Part shown: piece by piece, positions 1 to 7,618 of the stretch | How positions within the stretch are numbered: the first letter of the stretch is position 1 | Layout: each line of letters opens with the position of its first letter | Assembly: GCA_945896765.1 (NCBI GenBank) | Contig: CAMDEL010000070.1 | Span: forward strand, 1 to 7,675 | Direction of reading: 5' to 3' | DNA length: 7,675 bases | Source of the DNA: Singulisphaera sp. GP187 | GTDB lineage: Bacteria; Planctomycetota; Phycisphaerae; Phycisphaerales; SM1A02 | Program-made: the position numbers and the translations under genes | Notes under the pieces: model-generated | What the model was told of the DNA's origin: nothing | Databases searched by the model: none | The model's input: the letters and a program-made list of their open reading frames with translations, nothing else

Positions 1-1
1 C

Positions 2-2179
2 TCCGACAGCGTTGTTCGAGTCCGCTTGAACTCGCTTCGTGATGTGCGAACAATGGAATCTCTTTCGGGTGACATGTGGTCTCACGGCATCTACGGTGGG
101 GAGGCGGATTATCAAGTCTCGCCCGAGCAACTTGCCGCGCTCACTCGAACCAAACTTGAGTATTGCGTGATGATTGAAAATCTTGATGACCTTGTGCAAG
201 CGGAGGCGAAGCGTCTCGCAGCACCGCCAGCAGAAGGCGGCGTCGCCGACGATGCGTGGTTCAGCGATTTCAAAGATCTTGCTGCGATCAATGCTCGACT
301 CTACGCACTCAAAGATGCTCGACCAGATATCGCATCGGTTGTCGTGGTGGGAACCTCGCTCGAAGGTCGACCAATTCTTGGCCTTCGAATCAGCGCGGCT
401 CCTGCTGGAACTTCCGTGCCTGGAATTGTTTTTAATGCCACTCAACATGCACGCGAGTGGGGCGCGGCAATGACGGGAATGTTTCTCGCGGATCGATTGG
501 TCGAGAGTGCGGACACCGATCCTCGTGTGCATGCACTTCTCAGTCGCGCTGAAATTTTCGTGATACCAGTTGTCAATCCCGATGGATATTTTTTCACGTG
601 GAGTGACAGCGCGAATCGACTCTGGCGCAAGAATCGCCGCAACAACGGCGACGGAACTTTCGGCGTCGACAACAACAGGAACTGGGGATATGAGTGGGGA
701 GGCGCAGGTGCAAGCACACAAACATCCAGCGAGACTTACCGCGGCACTGGTCCATTTTCCGAGCCAGAAACAGCGGCAATGCGCGACTTTTTCAATGCGC
801 GACCAAACATCGTTTCGAACATTGACTTTCATGCTTATAGCCAACTCGTTCTTTCGCCGTGGGCATACACCGTCGCGCCTTCTGTCGATGCGGCGGTCTT
901 CCAATCTATTGGCGACGCAATGAAAAATGCAATTTCCACTGAAACTGGCTCGGCGTACATCGTTGGACCAGTCGGATCAACGCTCTATCTTGCAAGCGGC
1001 GGATCGGTCGATTGGGTGTATGGCGCACGCGGCGCACTCGCATGGACCATCGAAGTACGCGACAAGGGGACATACGGTTTCGTCATGCCTCCTGCAGAAA
1101 TTCTTCCTTGTGCGCGCGAATGTTTCGCTGCTGCGTTGACTATGGCAGAAGCGACTGCGCAGGCCGTCATCTTGACTCTTCCAACTGGTGCGCCGACGAG
1201 ACTTGTTTCAAATCAAGCAACGCCAATTGCTGTGCTCATTCGACAAATTGTTCCAGGCGCAGTTGTTGATCGCAGACTTTTCTCTCGCATCAACGCTGGT
1301 TCTTGGCAGTCGACTCCGCTGGTTTTCGTTTCAGGAGATGTGTATAACGGAATGATTCCTGCGGCATCGTGCGGCGCTATTGTGGATTTTTATATCGAGG
1401 TCACTCTGACAAGTGGATCCCCTGTGAGATATCCGACGAGTGCGCCCAACACATTCCTCAGCGCGACGGTGTCGAGCGAAATCATTCTCAGCGAGTATGA
1501 CTTTGAAGTTGCCAATTCTGGCTGGATCTATGGAGTTGTTGGAGACACGGCGACTGCAGGGGCATGGATTCGTGGCGATCCGATTGCAACAACCGCACAA
1601 TCGGAAGATGATCACACTCTTGGAACTGCAACTCAGTGCGCGTTCACTGGTCAGGGAATGATCGGCGGAAGTGCAGGAGCCGCAGATGTCGACGGCGGAA
1701 TCACCACGCTGCAGTCGCCAATACTTGGCTCGATGGTTCCAGGAGCGCATTTGCGATATTGGTTTTGGTACACAAATAATTTAGGCGGATCGCCAAACCT
1801 CGACGAATTCGTTGTGCAAGTTTCTGGCGACGGAATTGTGTGGACAACGGCAACGACCGTTCAGTCCAGCGCAACACTTTGGCGCGAGGCAGATATCGCT
1901 CTCGATGGTCTCATTTCAGTCGGATCACCAGTTCGCGTGCGATTTATTGCTCAGGATCTTGGTGCTGGCTCACTTGTGGAGGCGGCGATTGATGATCTCA
2001 AGATCATCACCGTTGGTTGCGGTGGTGTGAGTGGTGATATCAACGGTGACGGAATCGTCAACGGAGTCGACCTCGCAGCCCTTCTTTCTCAGTGGGGCGG
2101 TCCAGGGAGCGCTGATTTCAACGGCGACCAAATCGTCAGCGGCCCTGACTTGGCAATTCTGCTCTCCAATTGGGGATGA
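2..2179 (+). CDS. Secreted M14 zinc carboxypeptidase with C-terminal jelly-roll and dockerin-like repeats (5' partial)
   Basis: A metallo-carboxypeptidase that removes C-terminal residues from peptides, probably outside the cytoplasm. Numbering from the codon at base 2, the M14 catalytic set is complete: zinc ligands H149 and E152 (HARE) and H277 (DFHAY), substrate-binding R209 (LWRKNRR) and N225-R226 (DNNRNW), and general base E351 (WTIEVRD). The N-terminal stretch up to about residue 85 resembles a carboxypeptidase propeptide. After the peptidase come an Ig-like segment (about 400-490), a MAM-like or jelly-roll beta domain (about 500-670), and two EF-hand/dockerin-like loops at D679 (DINGDG) and D705 (DFNGDQ), the second ending at the stop. 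The reading frame is open to the left edge and the propeptide match starts before the TTG at base 26. The true start and any signal peptide therefore lie outside the window. Export is inferred from the domain types. The family is certain, the substrate unknown. Confidence 0.93.
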   Translation, partial: SDSVVRVRLNSLRDVRTMESLSGDMWSHGIYGGEADYQVSPEQLAALTRTKLEYCVMIENLDDLVQAEAKRLAAPPAEGGVADDAWFSDFKDLAAINARLYALKDARPDIASVVVVGTSLEGRPILGLRISAAPAGTSVPGIVFNATQHAREWGAAMTGMFLADRLVESADTDPRVHALLSRAEIFVIPVVNPDGYFFTWSDSANRLWRKNRRNNGDGTFGVDNNRNWGYEWGGAGASTQTSSETYRGTGPFSEPETAAMRDFFNARPNIVSNIDFHAYSQLVLSPWAYTVAPSVDAAVFQSIGDAMKNAISTETGSAYIVGPVGSTLYLASGGSVDWVYGARGALAWTIEVRDKGTYGFVMPPAEILPCARECFAAALTMAEATAQAVILTLPTGAPTRLVSNQATPIAVLIRQIVPGAVVDRRLFSRINAGSWQSTPLVFVSGDVYNGMIPAASCGAIVDFYIEVTLTSGSPVRYPTSAPNTFLSATVSSEIILSEYDFEVANSGWIYGVVGDTATAGAWIRGDPIATTAQSEDDHTLGTATQCAFTGQGMIGGSAGAADVDGGITTLQSPILGSMVPGAHLRYWFWYTNNLGGSPNLDEFVVQVSGDGIVWTTATTVQSSATLWREADIALDGLISVGSPVRVRFIAQDLGAGSLVEAAIDDLKIITVGCGGVSGDINGDGIVNGVDLAALLSQWGGPGSADFNGDQIVSGPDLAILLSNWG

Positions 2180-2214
2180 TTTCGTCCAATCGATTCGCGC
2201 AAACGTAGACTTGG

Positions 2215-4233
2215 ATGATGGCGCTTCAGGCCGCAATTATTCTTTCTGATACTGGTCCCGTGGCGAAACGCCTCGTGGGATTTGAACATCGTCCTCAACA
2301 ACTTGAAATGGCAGCGGCGATCGATACGTGCCTTGATCGCAAAGGACGATTGCTGGTCGAAGCTGGCACCGGCGTTGGAAAAAGTTTTGCATATCTCGTT
2401 CCCGCGATTCGAAGAGTGGTCGATCACCAAGAGCGTGTCATCATCTGCACGAACACGATTGCGCTGCAGGAACAATTGGTCGAGAAAGATATTCCGCTGC
2501 TGAACGCTGTCATTCCAGAGGAATTCAGTACGGTGCTGGTGAAAGGTCGCGGGAATTATGTTTCGCTGCGCCGACTCAAACTTGCAAGCGCTCGGCAAGA
2601 TCGCCTCTTCGGCGGCGAAGAAGATCGTCATGCCTTGCAGGGTCTTGAAGATTGGGCGTATGAAACACGCGATGGCACAACGACATCACTTCCTGTCATG
2701 CCCGCGCACAATGTGTGGGAGCAAGTGCAGTCCGATGCGGGAAATTGCATGGGCCGCAAATGTCCGACATACGAAAAATGTTTTTATCAAGCGGCGCGGC
2801 GACGCATGGAAGGCGGAGATTTGCTGGTGTGCAATCACTCGCTTTTCTTCAGCGACTTGGCGATGCGTGCTGCTGGAGGCCGTGGTTTCTTGCCGCCCTA
2901 TCACCATGTGATTCTTGATGAAGCGCATTCTCTCGAAGAGGTTGCGGCGGATCACTTTGGTGCACGACTGAGCGAAGGCGCCGTCTTGCACTTGCTGCGA
3001 ACTCTTTGGAATCCCGCAAACAATCGAGGCGCAATCAATGATGTCCCAATGAAAGATGGTGGCGATGAGACGCTCGAATCTGCGCTGCGTCAGATTGATA
3101 TTTGTCGTCGCGTGTCGGAGGGTTTCTTTGGCGATCTTTGGCATTGGCGCGAATCGCAAGGGGGCGAAGGAGAGTTTCGGATTCGATCTGCGAATGTCGT
3201 TACAGATTCGCTCAGCGGACCACTCAAAAGTCTTGGAGTGCTTTTGCAATTAGTTCGCGAACGAGCTGCTGATGAAGCAGATTCATACGAGATCAATTCG
3301 TATGCACAGCGGGCTACGGCGCTTGCCTTCGCTTGTGAATCTCTTTTGGCGCAGACCATGCCCGGGTGCGTGTACTGGATGAATTCTACTGCACGTCGCA
3401 GAGGTCCTTCGGCTGGTCGTCCAGAGATCACCATCGCCGCTGCTGCAGTTGATGTTGGACCGCTGCTGGCGAAGCACCTGTTCAGCCAAGATGTTTCTGT
3501 TGTGCTGACATCTGGAACGCTTGCGACCAGTCATGGCAACTGCGCGCTGACTGCGGCAAGTTTGGGAATCACTGATCCACAGATTCTCATCTTGGGAAGT
3601 CCATTTGATTACGCCAGGCAAGTGCGTGTTCACGTCGAGCCTCAGATTCCAGATCCACGCGATGATGGTCATATGCTCGTGCTTGCAGAGCGTGTCTTGC
3701 ACCACATCGAAGAGACGGACGGTGGTGCGTTTGTGTTATGCACGAGTTTCCGTTCGCTCAACGCGCTCGTCGAAGCGACTATGCCTCGACTTCTAAAGCT
3801 TGGTTTCCCAGTGCACGCGCAGGGTGCGGGAGTTTCAAACAACCTGCTTTTGAAGCGATTTCGAGAGGATGAGCGCAGCGTGCTCTTTGGCGTCGCAAGT
3901 TTCTGGCAGGGGATTGATGTGCGAGGTCGCGCGCTGCGCAATGTGATTATCACTCGCTTGCCATTTGAAGTTCCCGATGCGCCGCTTGTTCAAGCACGCC
4001 ATGAAGCAATCAGAGCGCGTGGAGGAAATCCATTCAAGGACGACACTCTGCCACGAGCAATCATTCGATTCCGACAGGGATTCGGTCGACTCGTGCGCAG
4101 CGCGACGGACACGGGTCGAGTGGTTGTACTTGATTCTCGGATCATGACTAAAAATTATGGACGAATGTTTTTGGATGCGCTGCCCGAGGGAGTGCGCATT
4201 GAAGTATTCGGTGCGGATGAATATTCGGCGTGA
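2215..4233 (+). CDS. dinG: DinG-type ATP-dependent DNA helicase (XPD-like superfamily 2)
   Basis: A 5'-to-3' DNA helicase of the DinG/XPD family, expected to unwind recombination and replication intermediates or R-loops in the cytoplasm. Visible motifs are a Q-motif-like FEHRPQQ (23-29), Walker A AGTGVGKS (50-57), DEAH box (235-238), TSGTL (432-436), motif V FWQGID (563-568) and motif VI QGFGRLVR (621-628). The iron-sulfur region has C178, C183 and C189, but the first expected cysteine, in the KGRGNYxxLRR segment, is Ser117. At 672 residues it lacks the N-terminal exonuclease domain of Bacillus-type DinG. The start is constrained by an in-frame TAG at 2206-2208. ATG 2215 and ATG 2218 are adjacent and neither has a clear ribosome binding site. 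It lies 35 bases after the carboxypeptidase on the same strand, so readthrough is possible, but no functional link is evident. The symbol reflects family membership; YoaA-like naming would also fit. Confidence 0.93.
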   Translation: MMALQAAIILSDTGPVAKRLVGFEHRPQQLEMAAAIDTCLDRKGRLLVEAGTGVGKSFAYLVPAIRRVVDHQERVIICTNTIALQEQLVEKDIPLLNAVIPEEFSTVLVKGRGNYVSLRRLKLASARQDRLFGGEEDRHALQGLEDWAYETRDGTTTSLPVMPAHNVWEQVQSDAGNCMGRKCPTYEKCFYQAARRRMEGGDLLVCNHSLFFSDLAMRAAGGRGFLPPYHHVILDEAHSLEEVAADHFGARLSEGAVLHLLRTLWNPANNRGAINDVPMKDGGDETLESALRQIDICRRVSEGFFGDLWHWRESQGGEGEFRIRSANVVTDSLSGPLKSLGVLLQLVRERAADEADSYEINSYAQRATALAFACESLLAQTMPGCVYWMNSTARRRGPSAGRPEITIAAAAVDVGPLLAKHLFSQDVSVVLTSGTLATSHGNCALTAASLGITDPQILILGSPFDYARQVRVHVEPQIPDPRDDGHMLVLAERVLHHIEETDGGAFVLCTSFRSLNALVEATMPRLLKLGFPVHAQGAGVSNNLLLKRFREDERSVLFGVASFWQGIDVRGRALRNVIITRLPFEVPDAPLVQARHEAIRARGGNPFKDDTLPRAIIRFRQGFGRLVRSATDTGRVVVLDSRIMTKNYGRMFLDALPEGVRIEVFGADEYSA

Positions 4234-4237
4234 TTTG

Positions 4238-5974
4238 TCAGACTTGCGGGTTGGCAGGCTGATTCGTTTTTTGGAGCTGCAATTCATCAATTGCTTCTGC
4301 ACTTGTTTTGAAGACGCGTAGATACGGATGCAGTTGGAGGAAATTCGCCTTCTCAAGCGCAGTTTGCGTACTTGGCTGAATTGCTGCGATTGCAACCGAG
4401 ATGTTGCCAACGTGCAGTCGTTCGATTGCTTCTCGCAATCGCAGGATTCCAGTCGAATCAATGAATGGCACTTCGGAAAGGTCAATCACTGCTGCGTACC
4501 CATCTTTGGATGGCTGAATGATTTCAAGAGACCTCTGCGCTGATGCAAAGTAGAGCGGCCCACGAACATGAAATCGATCGATGCCTCGCGTCAGTTGCTC
4601 CGCTGACTGTTTCTGATGACTCGGTAGGAAATCGACCGTTGAAACCGAACTCATCCGCTGCATAAAGAATACGGATGCAAGAATAATCCCAGCAGTGATC
4701 GCAATGACCATGTTGAAGAAAACAGTCAATGCGCAGCACGCAAGCAGAATCGCGCGATCGCCACGAGGCGCAGCACGAAGGAATCGGATCGATGGAGAAA
4801 AGTCGCACATATTCCATCCAACCCAAATCAGCAGAGCTGCCAAGCTGGAAAGTGGAAGCAAATTGATGGTTGGCGCAAGCGTCAACATGGCGATCAGTAA
4901 AATTGCGCAGTGACTCAGCGAAGCGAATGGAGTTCGGCCACCCGCACGAATGTTGGGCGCAGTTCGAACAATTGCTCCGCTTATGCAGTATCCGCCAAAG
5001 AAAGGCGAGATGAGATTCGCCATACCAAATCCAATCAGTTCGCCATTGGAATTATGACGTGTTCGTGTCTGCCGATCAGCAACCACGGCAGTGATCAATG
5101 TTTCGACTGCGACAAGCAATGCGATGGAAATCGAAGCTTTGATCATCATATGAACGGTTGAAAAGTTCCAAGCAAGTTGAGAAGTTCCACTGCTATTGAT
5201 CCACGGCAAGATGAATTGCGGCAAATCCTGCGGTAACCCAGAAGTCAAGATTCCATCAATAGACGATTTAAAATGCGATCCAATTGTGACTGGCTGCCAA
5301 GAAGGAACGAAGTGAGTGATGGCAACGCTGACGCCAGTGACGATCGGAAGGACCACGAGGGACTTTGGAAACCATTGATGAATTCGCGGAATGAAAAACA
5401 GCAAGAACAGTGTCACGGCTCCGATTGTGGTGTCGCTGAGTACAAGAGCATTGACTTGTAATGTGGATTGATAAAAAGATTCAAGATAGTCAGGTTGTGG
5501 AATCAGTTTCAGCCCCAGAAAATTGGCGGACTGATGCATCATGATTGATATCCCAAGACCCATTGTGAATCCTGAAATGACAGGGTAGGGAATGAAAGAA
5601 ATGAAGTGGCCCAGTCGAAGGAATCCAAAGAGAAGCAGCAACGCACCCGCACCGAGTGATGCCACCAAGATTCCTGAAGGTCCAAATTCAGCAACAACTG
5701 GCGCAAGAAGAATCACGAATGCTGCGGCGGTGCCGCCGACTTGAAATCTGCATCCACCAAAGATCGCTGCGACTGCTCCGCCGACGATGCTGGTGTACAG
5801 CCCATATTGTGGCGGCAGTCCCATCGCAATTGATTGGCTTACCGAGAGCGGAAGCGTGATGATTGCGACAACGATTCCCGCCAATATGTCGCGCAGAATT
5901 GTTTGCCCTGTGATTCCTTCTCGCAGTGATTCGCGGATTGCGGTGAAGAAGAGTGGACTTGATTGCGAGCTCAT
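4238..5974 (-). CDS. SulP-family anion transporter with C-terminal STAS domain
   Basis: An inner-membrane secondary transporter of the SulP/SLC26 family, which carries sulfate, bicarbonate, dicarboxylates or other anions; the substrate cannot be read from sequence. The 578 residues match the usual family length. A short cytoplasmic N-terminus leads to roughly ten to twelve hydrophobic segments (about 26-440). These include the family signature LPPQYGLYTSIVGG (53-66) and the FQVGGTAAAFVILLAP stretch (77-92), where relatives usually read GPTAAF; here Thr82-Ala83 replace Pro-Thr. The STAS domain (about 463-565) shows RGPLYFASA (471-479) and IDSTG (505-509), with Thr508 at the position of the phosphorylated serine in SpoIIAA-like STAS proteins. 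The ATG at 5972-5974 fits the expected N-terminus, with a weak GAGA-type Shine-Dalgarno about ten bases upstream. The gene converges tail-to-tail with the helicase. Its 5' side faces the 5975-6307 gap, which must hold its promoter unless it is transcribed from the DUF1501 unit. Confidence 0.93.
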   Translation of the reverse strand: MSSQSSPLFFTAIRESLREGITGQTILRDILAGIVVAIITLPLSVSQSIAMGLPPQYGLYTSIVGGAVAAIFGGCRFQVGGTAAAFVILLAPVVAEFGPSGILVASLGAGALLLLFGFLRLGHFISFIPYPVISGFTMGLGISIMMHQSANFLGLKLIPQPDYLESFYQSTLQVNALVLSDTTIGAVTLFLLFFIPRIHQWFPKSLVVLPIVTGVSVAITHFVPSWQPVTIGSHFKSSIDGILTSGLPQDLPQFILPWINSSGTSQLAWNFSTVHMMIKASISIALLVAVETLITAVVADRQTRTRHNSNGELIGFGMANLISPFFGGYCISGAIVRTAPNIRAGGRTPFASLSHCAILLIAMLTLAPTINLLPLSSLAALLIWVGWNMCDFSPSIRFLRAAPRGDRAILLACCALTVFFNMVIAITAGIILASVFFMQRMSSVSTVDFLPSHQKQSAEQLTRGIDRFHVRGPLYFASAQRSLEIIQPSKDGYAAVIDLSEVPFIDSTGILRLREAIERLHVGNISVAIAAIQPSTQTALEKANFLQLHPYLRVFKTSAEAIDELQLQKTNQPANPQV

Positions 5975-6014
5975 ATTTGGAATTTCTCAAAAGCGGTGGG
6001 GCGAAGTCTACGCA

Positions 6015-6043
6015 TTGTCGGTGAAGCGTTCGCGTAGCAGAAT
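6015..6043 (+). promoter_or_regulatory. Possible sigma-70-like promoter upstream of the structured RNA
   Basis: TTGTCG (6015-6020) matches four of six bases of the -35 consensus TTGACA. CAGAAT (6038-6043) matches four of six bases of the -10 consensus TATAAT. They are exactly 17 bases apart, the optimal spacing. Transcription would begin near 6050, a few bases before the base of the predicted stem. Matches of this quality arise by chance, so the support comes mainly from position. Confidence 0.25.
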
Positions 6044-6054
6044 CAGACAGCACA

Positions 6055-6208
6055 TCGCGACAGCCGTGGAAAGTCCTCTCGGGGCTCAGACAGTCCTCGG
6101 CGACCGACACGATCCGGTTTGCGAAATTTGATTGCAAGCGAAGTCAGTCGCCTGCGGAACTCGCCCGAGAGAACTTTCCAGCGGCTGGGCACGCAAGCAG
6201 AATTGCGA
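6055..6208 (+). ncRNA. Candidate structured RNA with 6S-like architecture
   Basis: The closing stem pairs 6061-6083 with 6164-6187: 22 pairs counting one G-U, with one bulged A (6180) and one C/A mismatch (6075/6172). Inside is an asymmetric bubble (6084-6098 opposite 6153-6163), then an inner stem 6099-6108 with 6143-6152 (one mismatch) and a terminal hairpin around 6117-6122 with 6134-6139. TCGCGA (6055-6060) can extend the base by pairing with TTGCGA (6203-6208). Closing stem, central bubble and terminal arm are the layout of 6S RNA, which sequesters sigma-70 RNA polymerase. The plus strand also carries CAGTCC on the 5' side and GCCTGCGG on the 3' side, both reminiscent of the E. coli 6S bubble. 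The core is short for 6S. Strand is uncertain: two G-U pairs favour plus, but two mismatches become G-U on minus. Alternatives are a 5'-leader element of sulP or a hairpin-forming mobile remnant. No terminator is visible. Confidence 0.35.
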
Positions 6209-6210
6209 CT

Positions 6211-6246
6211 GAAACAGCCACGGAAACAGCCACGGATACAGCCACG
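6211..6246. repeat. Three tandem copies of a 12-base unit
   Basis: GAAACAGCCACG occurs at 6211-6222 and 6223-6234, followed by GATACAGCCACG at 6235-6246, which differs by one base. The array lies between the structured element and the DUF1501 stop codon. The perfect identity of the first two copies suggests recent slippage. It is too short and unspaced for CRISPR. It could be a protein-binding array or simply a microsatellite-like expansion. Confidence 0.9.
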
Positions 6247-6307
6247 AAATTGCACATCAAGCCAGCCATGCAAGTCTGCGGCACCAAAAACACCAAATAT
6301 TTTTCTC

Positions 6308-7600
6308 TCACCCCCTCAAGAACTTCAAGTTTGGATACGCCTGCCCAAGCACTTTGCCTGAAAGTTTGCTCGATGGCGTACTCAAATGCTGATCCAAAAT
6401 GGTCGCATAGACACTGCGGAAATCGGTTGTGAATTTTAGATCCCCATTATCAAGATCGGTCATCGATGGATGTATGCCGTGCACGCCGCCTTTGACTCCA
6501 GTGCCAATGACAAACATTGGCGCAGCTGTTCCGTGATCCGTTCCGCCGGAAGCATTCTGCTTCACACGACGACCGAATTCGCTGAAAACCATCGTGACGA
6601 CATTTGCGTCATTGCCCTGTGCTTTCAGATCATTTTGGAATGCGAGAATCGCATCTCCAACTTCGCGCATCAGATTTCCGTGGCTGTTGGCTTGTCCGCT
6701 ATGAGTATCAAATCCAGCAATCGAAACGTAATACACGCGCGTCTTCATCTGATCACGAATCATCGCACCAACGGATCTCAACTGAGTCGCCAACTTCGTA
6801 TTGGGATATGCAACGAGTGGCGTCTTTGCCATCGCGCCTCGAATGCGATCGCTGGAAAGTTGCGCATCAAGTGCTGTTCGCATCAAGAACGCAGTTTGCG
6901 ATCCAGGCGTGACTCCATCAAGTGTGCCAGCGCGATTGATCGCTTCGTATGGATCGGCCATATCGCTTGGCAAGTCTTTGCCCATCCACTGAAAGAGCTT
7001 TGCATTTTCGAACGAAACTGGTTTGCTGACTCCGCCAATCATCGCCAGTGGGGCAGTGCGCCCAATCGCAATCTCCGCATCCGCTTGCGGTGATCCATTG
7101 CACGAGCAGTCCACATAGCGTCCGATCCAACCATCGCCTCGGCCCTTGGAAGATCCCGTATGCCAAATATCCATCGAAGCAAAGTGCGAACGGTTTGGAT
7201 TGGGATATCCAACACCTTGGATCACAGCCAAGCGATCTGAGTCAAAAAGTTCTTTAAAACCAGTCAAATTTGGGTGCAATCCAATACCAATCTTTTTATC
7301 AAGTTCGATGGCTCCATTGTTTTTTCCAGGCGCCGCGATTCCCAATTGTGGACGCGAGCGGTAATAGTCATCGCTGCCATAAGGGATGACTGTGTTCAGT
7401 CCGTCATTCCCACCGCCCAATTGAACCACCACAAGAATCTTATCTTCGGGAACTCCAGCATGGCTTGTGACTCGACCGTCGACAGGAAGAATGCCAAGCG
7501 CAGAGTGCTGCAAGAACCATGGGATCGAGGCAACCATCGAAGCAAGCGTGACGCCTTGTTGCAAGAAGATTCGTCGAGAGAATGGTTTGGTTGGTTCCAT
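6308..7600 (-). CDS. DUF1501 family protein with Tat signal
   Basis: A complete 430-residue DUF1501 protein, a family related to the alkaline phosphatase/sulfatase fold whose biochemical role is not established. The N-terminus carries a twin-arginine motif SRRIFLQ (8-14) followed by a hydrophobic stretch (about 16-30), so export in folded form is expected. Family hallmarks are ILVVVQLGGGNDGLNTVIPY (starting near residue 55), AGFDTHSGQ with D298 and H300, SEFGRR (340-345) and GGTDHG with D355 and H356. These Asp/His residues are the likely metal-binding or catalytic set by analogy with the superfamily. The length is typical. The ATG at 7598-7600 sits directly before the Tat signal, so the start is well supported. 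It follows the preceding minus-strand gene by 18 bases, which indicates co-transcription. DUF1501 genes are commonly found beside DUF1800 genes, which fits the tail seen upstream. No terminator was recognised after its stop codon. Confidence 0.93.
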   Translation of the reverse strand: MEPTKPFSRRIFLQQGVTLASMVASIPWFLQHSALGILPVDGRVTSHAGVPEDKILVVVQLGGGNDGLNTVIPYGSDDYYRSRPQLGIAAPGKNNGAIELDKKIGIGLHPNLTGFKELFDSDRLAVIQGVGYPNPNRSHFASMDIWHTGSSKGRGDGWIGRYVDCSCNGSPQADAEIAIGRTAPLAMIGGVSKPVSFENAKLFQWMGKDLPSDMADPYEAINRAGTLDGVTPGSQTAFLMRTALDAQLSSDRIRGAMAKTPLVAYPNTKLATQLRSVGAMIRDQMKTRVYYVSIAGFDTHSGQANSHGNLMREVGDAILAFQNDLKAQGNDANVVTMVFSEFGRRVKQNASGGTDHGTAAPMFVIGTGVKGGVHGIHPSMTDLDNGDLKFTTDFRSVYATILDQHLSTPSSKLSGKVLGQAYPNLKFLRG

Positions 7601-7618
7601 AGTTTGCTTTCAGTTTGG

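Larger units (their letters stand above)
5975..6307. other. Gene-free interval with inverted repeat and tandem repeat
   Basis: This 333-base stretch separates the SulP start codon from the DUF1501 stop codon, both on the minus strand. Small open frames cross it on both strands but none resembles a known protein, and their sequence is dominated by the repeats. It holds a long inverted repeat with inner stem (6061-6187), a three-copy 12-base tandem repeat (6211-6246), and a promoter-like pair on the plus strand (6015-6043). I found no convincing rho-independent terminator for DUF1501. The minus strand has short T runs soon after its stop codon, without a GC-rich hairpin. No promoter for SulP could be called with confidence. 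Confidence 0.8.

Noticed and set aside
2036..2173. Diverged 78-base DNA repeat at the carboxypeptidase 3' end
   Set aside because: Fully explained by the two dockerin-like loops in the protein.
3835..4485. Long minus-strand frame of 216 codons over the helicase 3' end and the SulP 3' end
   Set aside because: It overlaps two clear genes and has a composition typical of a shadow frame, with no recognisable motif.
6062..6090. GGAAAGTCC resembling the conserved start of RNase P RNA
   Set aside because: The other conserved regions of RNase P RNA are absent, the gap is too short for it, and the segment pairs fully with 6164-6187 as a simple long stem.
6043..6093. Direct repeat TCAGACAG at 6043-6050 and 6086-6093
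   Set aside because: Eight bases only; not significant in a region of this length.
6061..6187. Hairpin as a MITE or insertion-sequence remnant
   Set aside because: The arms could be terminal inverted repeats, but the flanking bases show no target-site duplication and the inner nested stem is not expected. Kept only as a lesser alternative.
6043..6273. Minus-strand 76-codon frame with RGCF repeats
   Set aside because: It runs through the inverted repeat and its repeats come from the 12-base tandem array. No recognisable protein character.
6285..6305. AAAAA...TATTTTT as a terminator
   Set aside because: It offers only an AT pairing of about five bases with no GC-rich stem, so it is too weak to call.
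6470..7093. Plus-strand frame of 207 codons opposite DUF1501
   Set aside because: It lies entirely antisense to a well-supported gene and shows no family features.
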